A stretch of DNA of 16,333 bases, from the NCBI GenBank assembly GCA_013140395.1, contig JABFSY010000468.1, forward strand, positions 1 through 16,333. Direction: 5' to 3'. The DNA is from Cyclobacteriaceae bacterium (lineage in GTDB: Bacteria > Bacteroidota > Bacteroidia > Cytophagales > Cyclobacteriaceae). Under the pieces are notes generated by a model. That model saw nothing but the letters and a program-made list of their open reading frames with translations. It made no database searches and was not told where the DNA came from. Position 1 is the stretch's first letter, and each line of letters opens with the position of its first letter. Below, one piece after another: positions 15,914-16,333 of this stretch. Made by a program: the position numbers and the translations under genes.

Positions 15914-16333
15914 TATTTTTTTAGAATATCATGACCGAGTTTGTCTCGTTTCGTTTGTAAATATTTTTCGTTGTGTTGATTGGGTACTATTTCGATAGCG
16001 ATGTTCTCCACGATTTCTAGCCCATAACCCATCAATCCAACGCGCTTCTTTGGATTATTTGTAATTAATCGAATTTTGCGAATGCCTAAATCGTGTAGGA
16101 TTTGAGCACCAATACCATAGTCGCGATTATCCATATCAAAACCCAACTGCAAATTTGCTTCTACTGTGTCCAATCCTTCTTCTGGCAGTTTGTAATCCTT
16201 CAATTTATTCAGTAGTCCAATTCCCCGGCCTTCTTGCTTCATATACAATACCACTCCCCTCCCCTCCCTTTCAACCATGCGCATCGCGCTATGCAGCTGA
16301 GGACCACAGTCGCAACGGCAGGAACCAAATATA
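15913..16333 (-). CDS. ribA: GTP cyclohydrolase II, partial (RibA, or C-terminal half of RibBA)
   Basis: The 5' end lies beyond the window, and 139 residues are visible. GTP cyclohydrolase II opens GTP and releases formate and pyrophosphate, the first step of riboflavin synthesis. The reading frame runs to the window edge as [20 protein letters not shown], so an ATG at 16284 is internal and not the start. RCDCG provides two of the three zinc-binding cysteines; the third should lie just outside the window. Further hallmarks are [61 protein letters not shown] and a C-terminal TKRDKLGH. In Bacteroidota the domain is usually fused behind DHBP synthase (RibB), so the complete gene may well be ribBA; this cannot be decided here. 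It leads the operon with the exported unknown protein and surE. Confidence 0.93.
   Translation of the reverse strand, partial: IFGSCRCDCGPQLHSAMRMVEREGRGVVLYMKQEGRGIGLLNKLKDYKLPEEGLDTVEANLQLGFDMDNRDYGIGAQILHDLGIRKIRLITNNPKKRVGLMGYGLEIVENIAIEIVPNQHNEKYLQTKRDKLGHDILKK

Noticed and set aside
1..16333. Mobile elements, CRISPR, phage, toxin-antitoxin or defence genes
   Set aside because: No transposase, integrase, direct-repeat array, terminal inverted repeats or known defence domains were seen; gene content is core metabolism, envelope and replication.

Overview
This window reads as a stretch of core chromosome from a Bacteroidota bacterium, most likely of the Cytophagales type. The signs are moderate-to-low GC, almost no Shine-Dalgarno sequences, several matches to the Bacteroidota sigma-factor consensus (TTTG about 21 bases before TAnnTTTG), many Sec-exported and outer-membrane beta-barrel proteins, and families typical of the phylum (PorV-like barrels, exported helix-hairpin-helix proteins, GIN/DUF2807, DUF1343/NamZ, Gly/Arg-tailed RRM proteins). 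I see no insertion sequence, phage, tRNA, rRNA, CRISPR array or defence island. Coding density is very high and no stretch over 300 bases lacks a gene.

Left part (1-4172, + strand): the C-terminal end of an Omp85/BamA-like barrel, a PorV-like exported protein starting at TTG, an exported helix-hairpin-helix plus barrel protein overlapping it through ATGA, a 36-residue single-span membrane peptide, and an exported DUF2807 protein with seven regularly spaced Gly-Ser-Gly turns. Together these form an envelope cluster.

Middle (4202-7206): a periplasmic gamma-glutamyltransferase-family Ntn hydrolase on the - strand, divergent from a SnoaL/NTF2-like gene on the + strand. A 15-base near-perfect palindrome lies between them. 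A self-contained RRM RNA-binding protein unit follows, with a good promoter, a leader of about 105 bases and a strong intrinsic terminator.

Right-middle (7248-14518, + strand): a DUF255/YyaL-type thioredoxin plus (alpha/alpha)6-barrel protein, tightly followed by a DUF1343/NamZ-type exo-muramidase homologue without a signal peptide. Then come the primosomal helicase PriA and a six-span sensor histidine kinase with a long coiled coil and no adjacent response regulator.

Right end (14523-16333, - strand): a compact operon read from right to left, consisting of GTP cyclohydrolase II (riboflavin synthesis, cut by the window edge), an exported protein of unknown function, and the nucleotidase SurE, with junctions of -1 and +2 bases.

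The most notable observation is that the gamma-glutamyltransferase homologue keeps the nucleophile and self-cleavage site but has replaced nearly all residues of the gamma-glutamyl pocket, so its substrate is probably different. Other points of interest are the exported HhH-barrel pair, the cytoplasmic-looking NamZ paired with DUF255, the tiny membrane peptide and the orphan kinase. Nothing here clearly amounts to a new multi-gene system.
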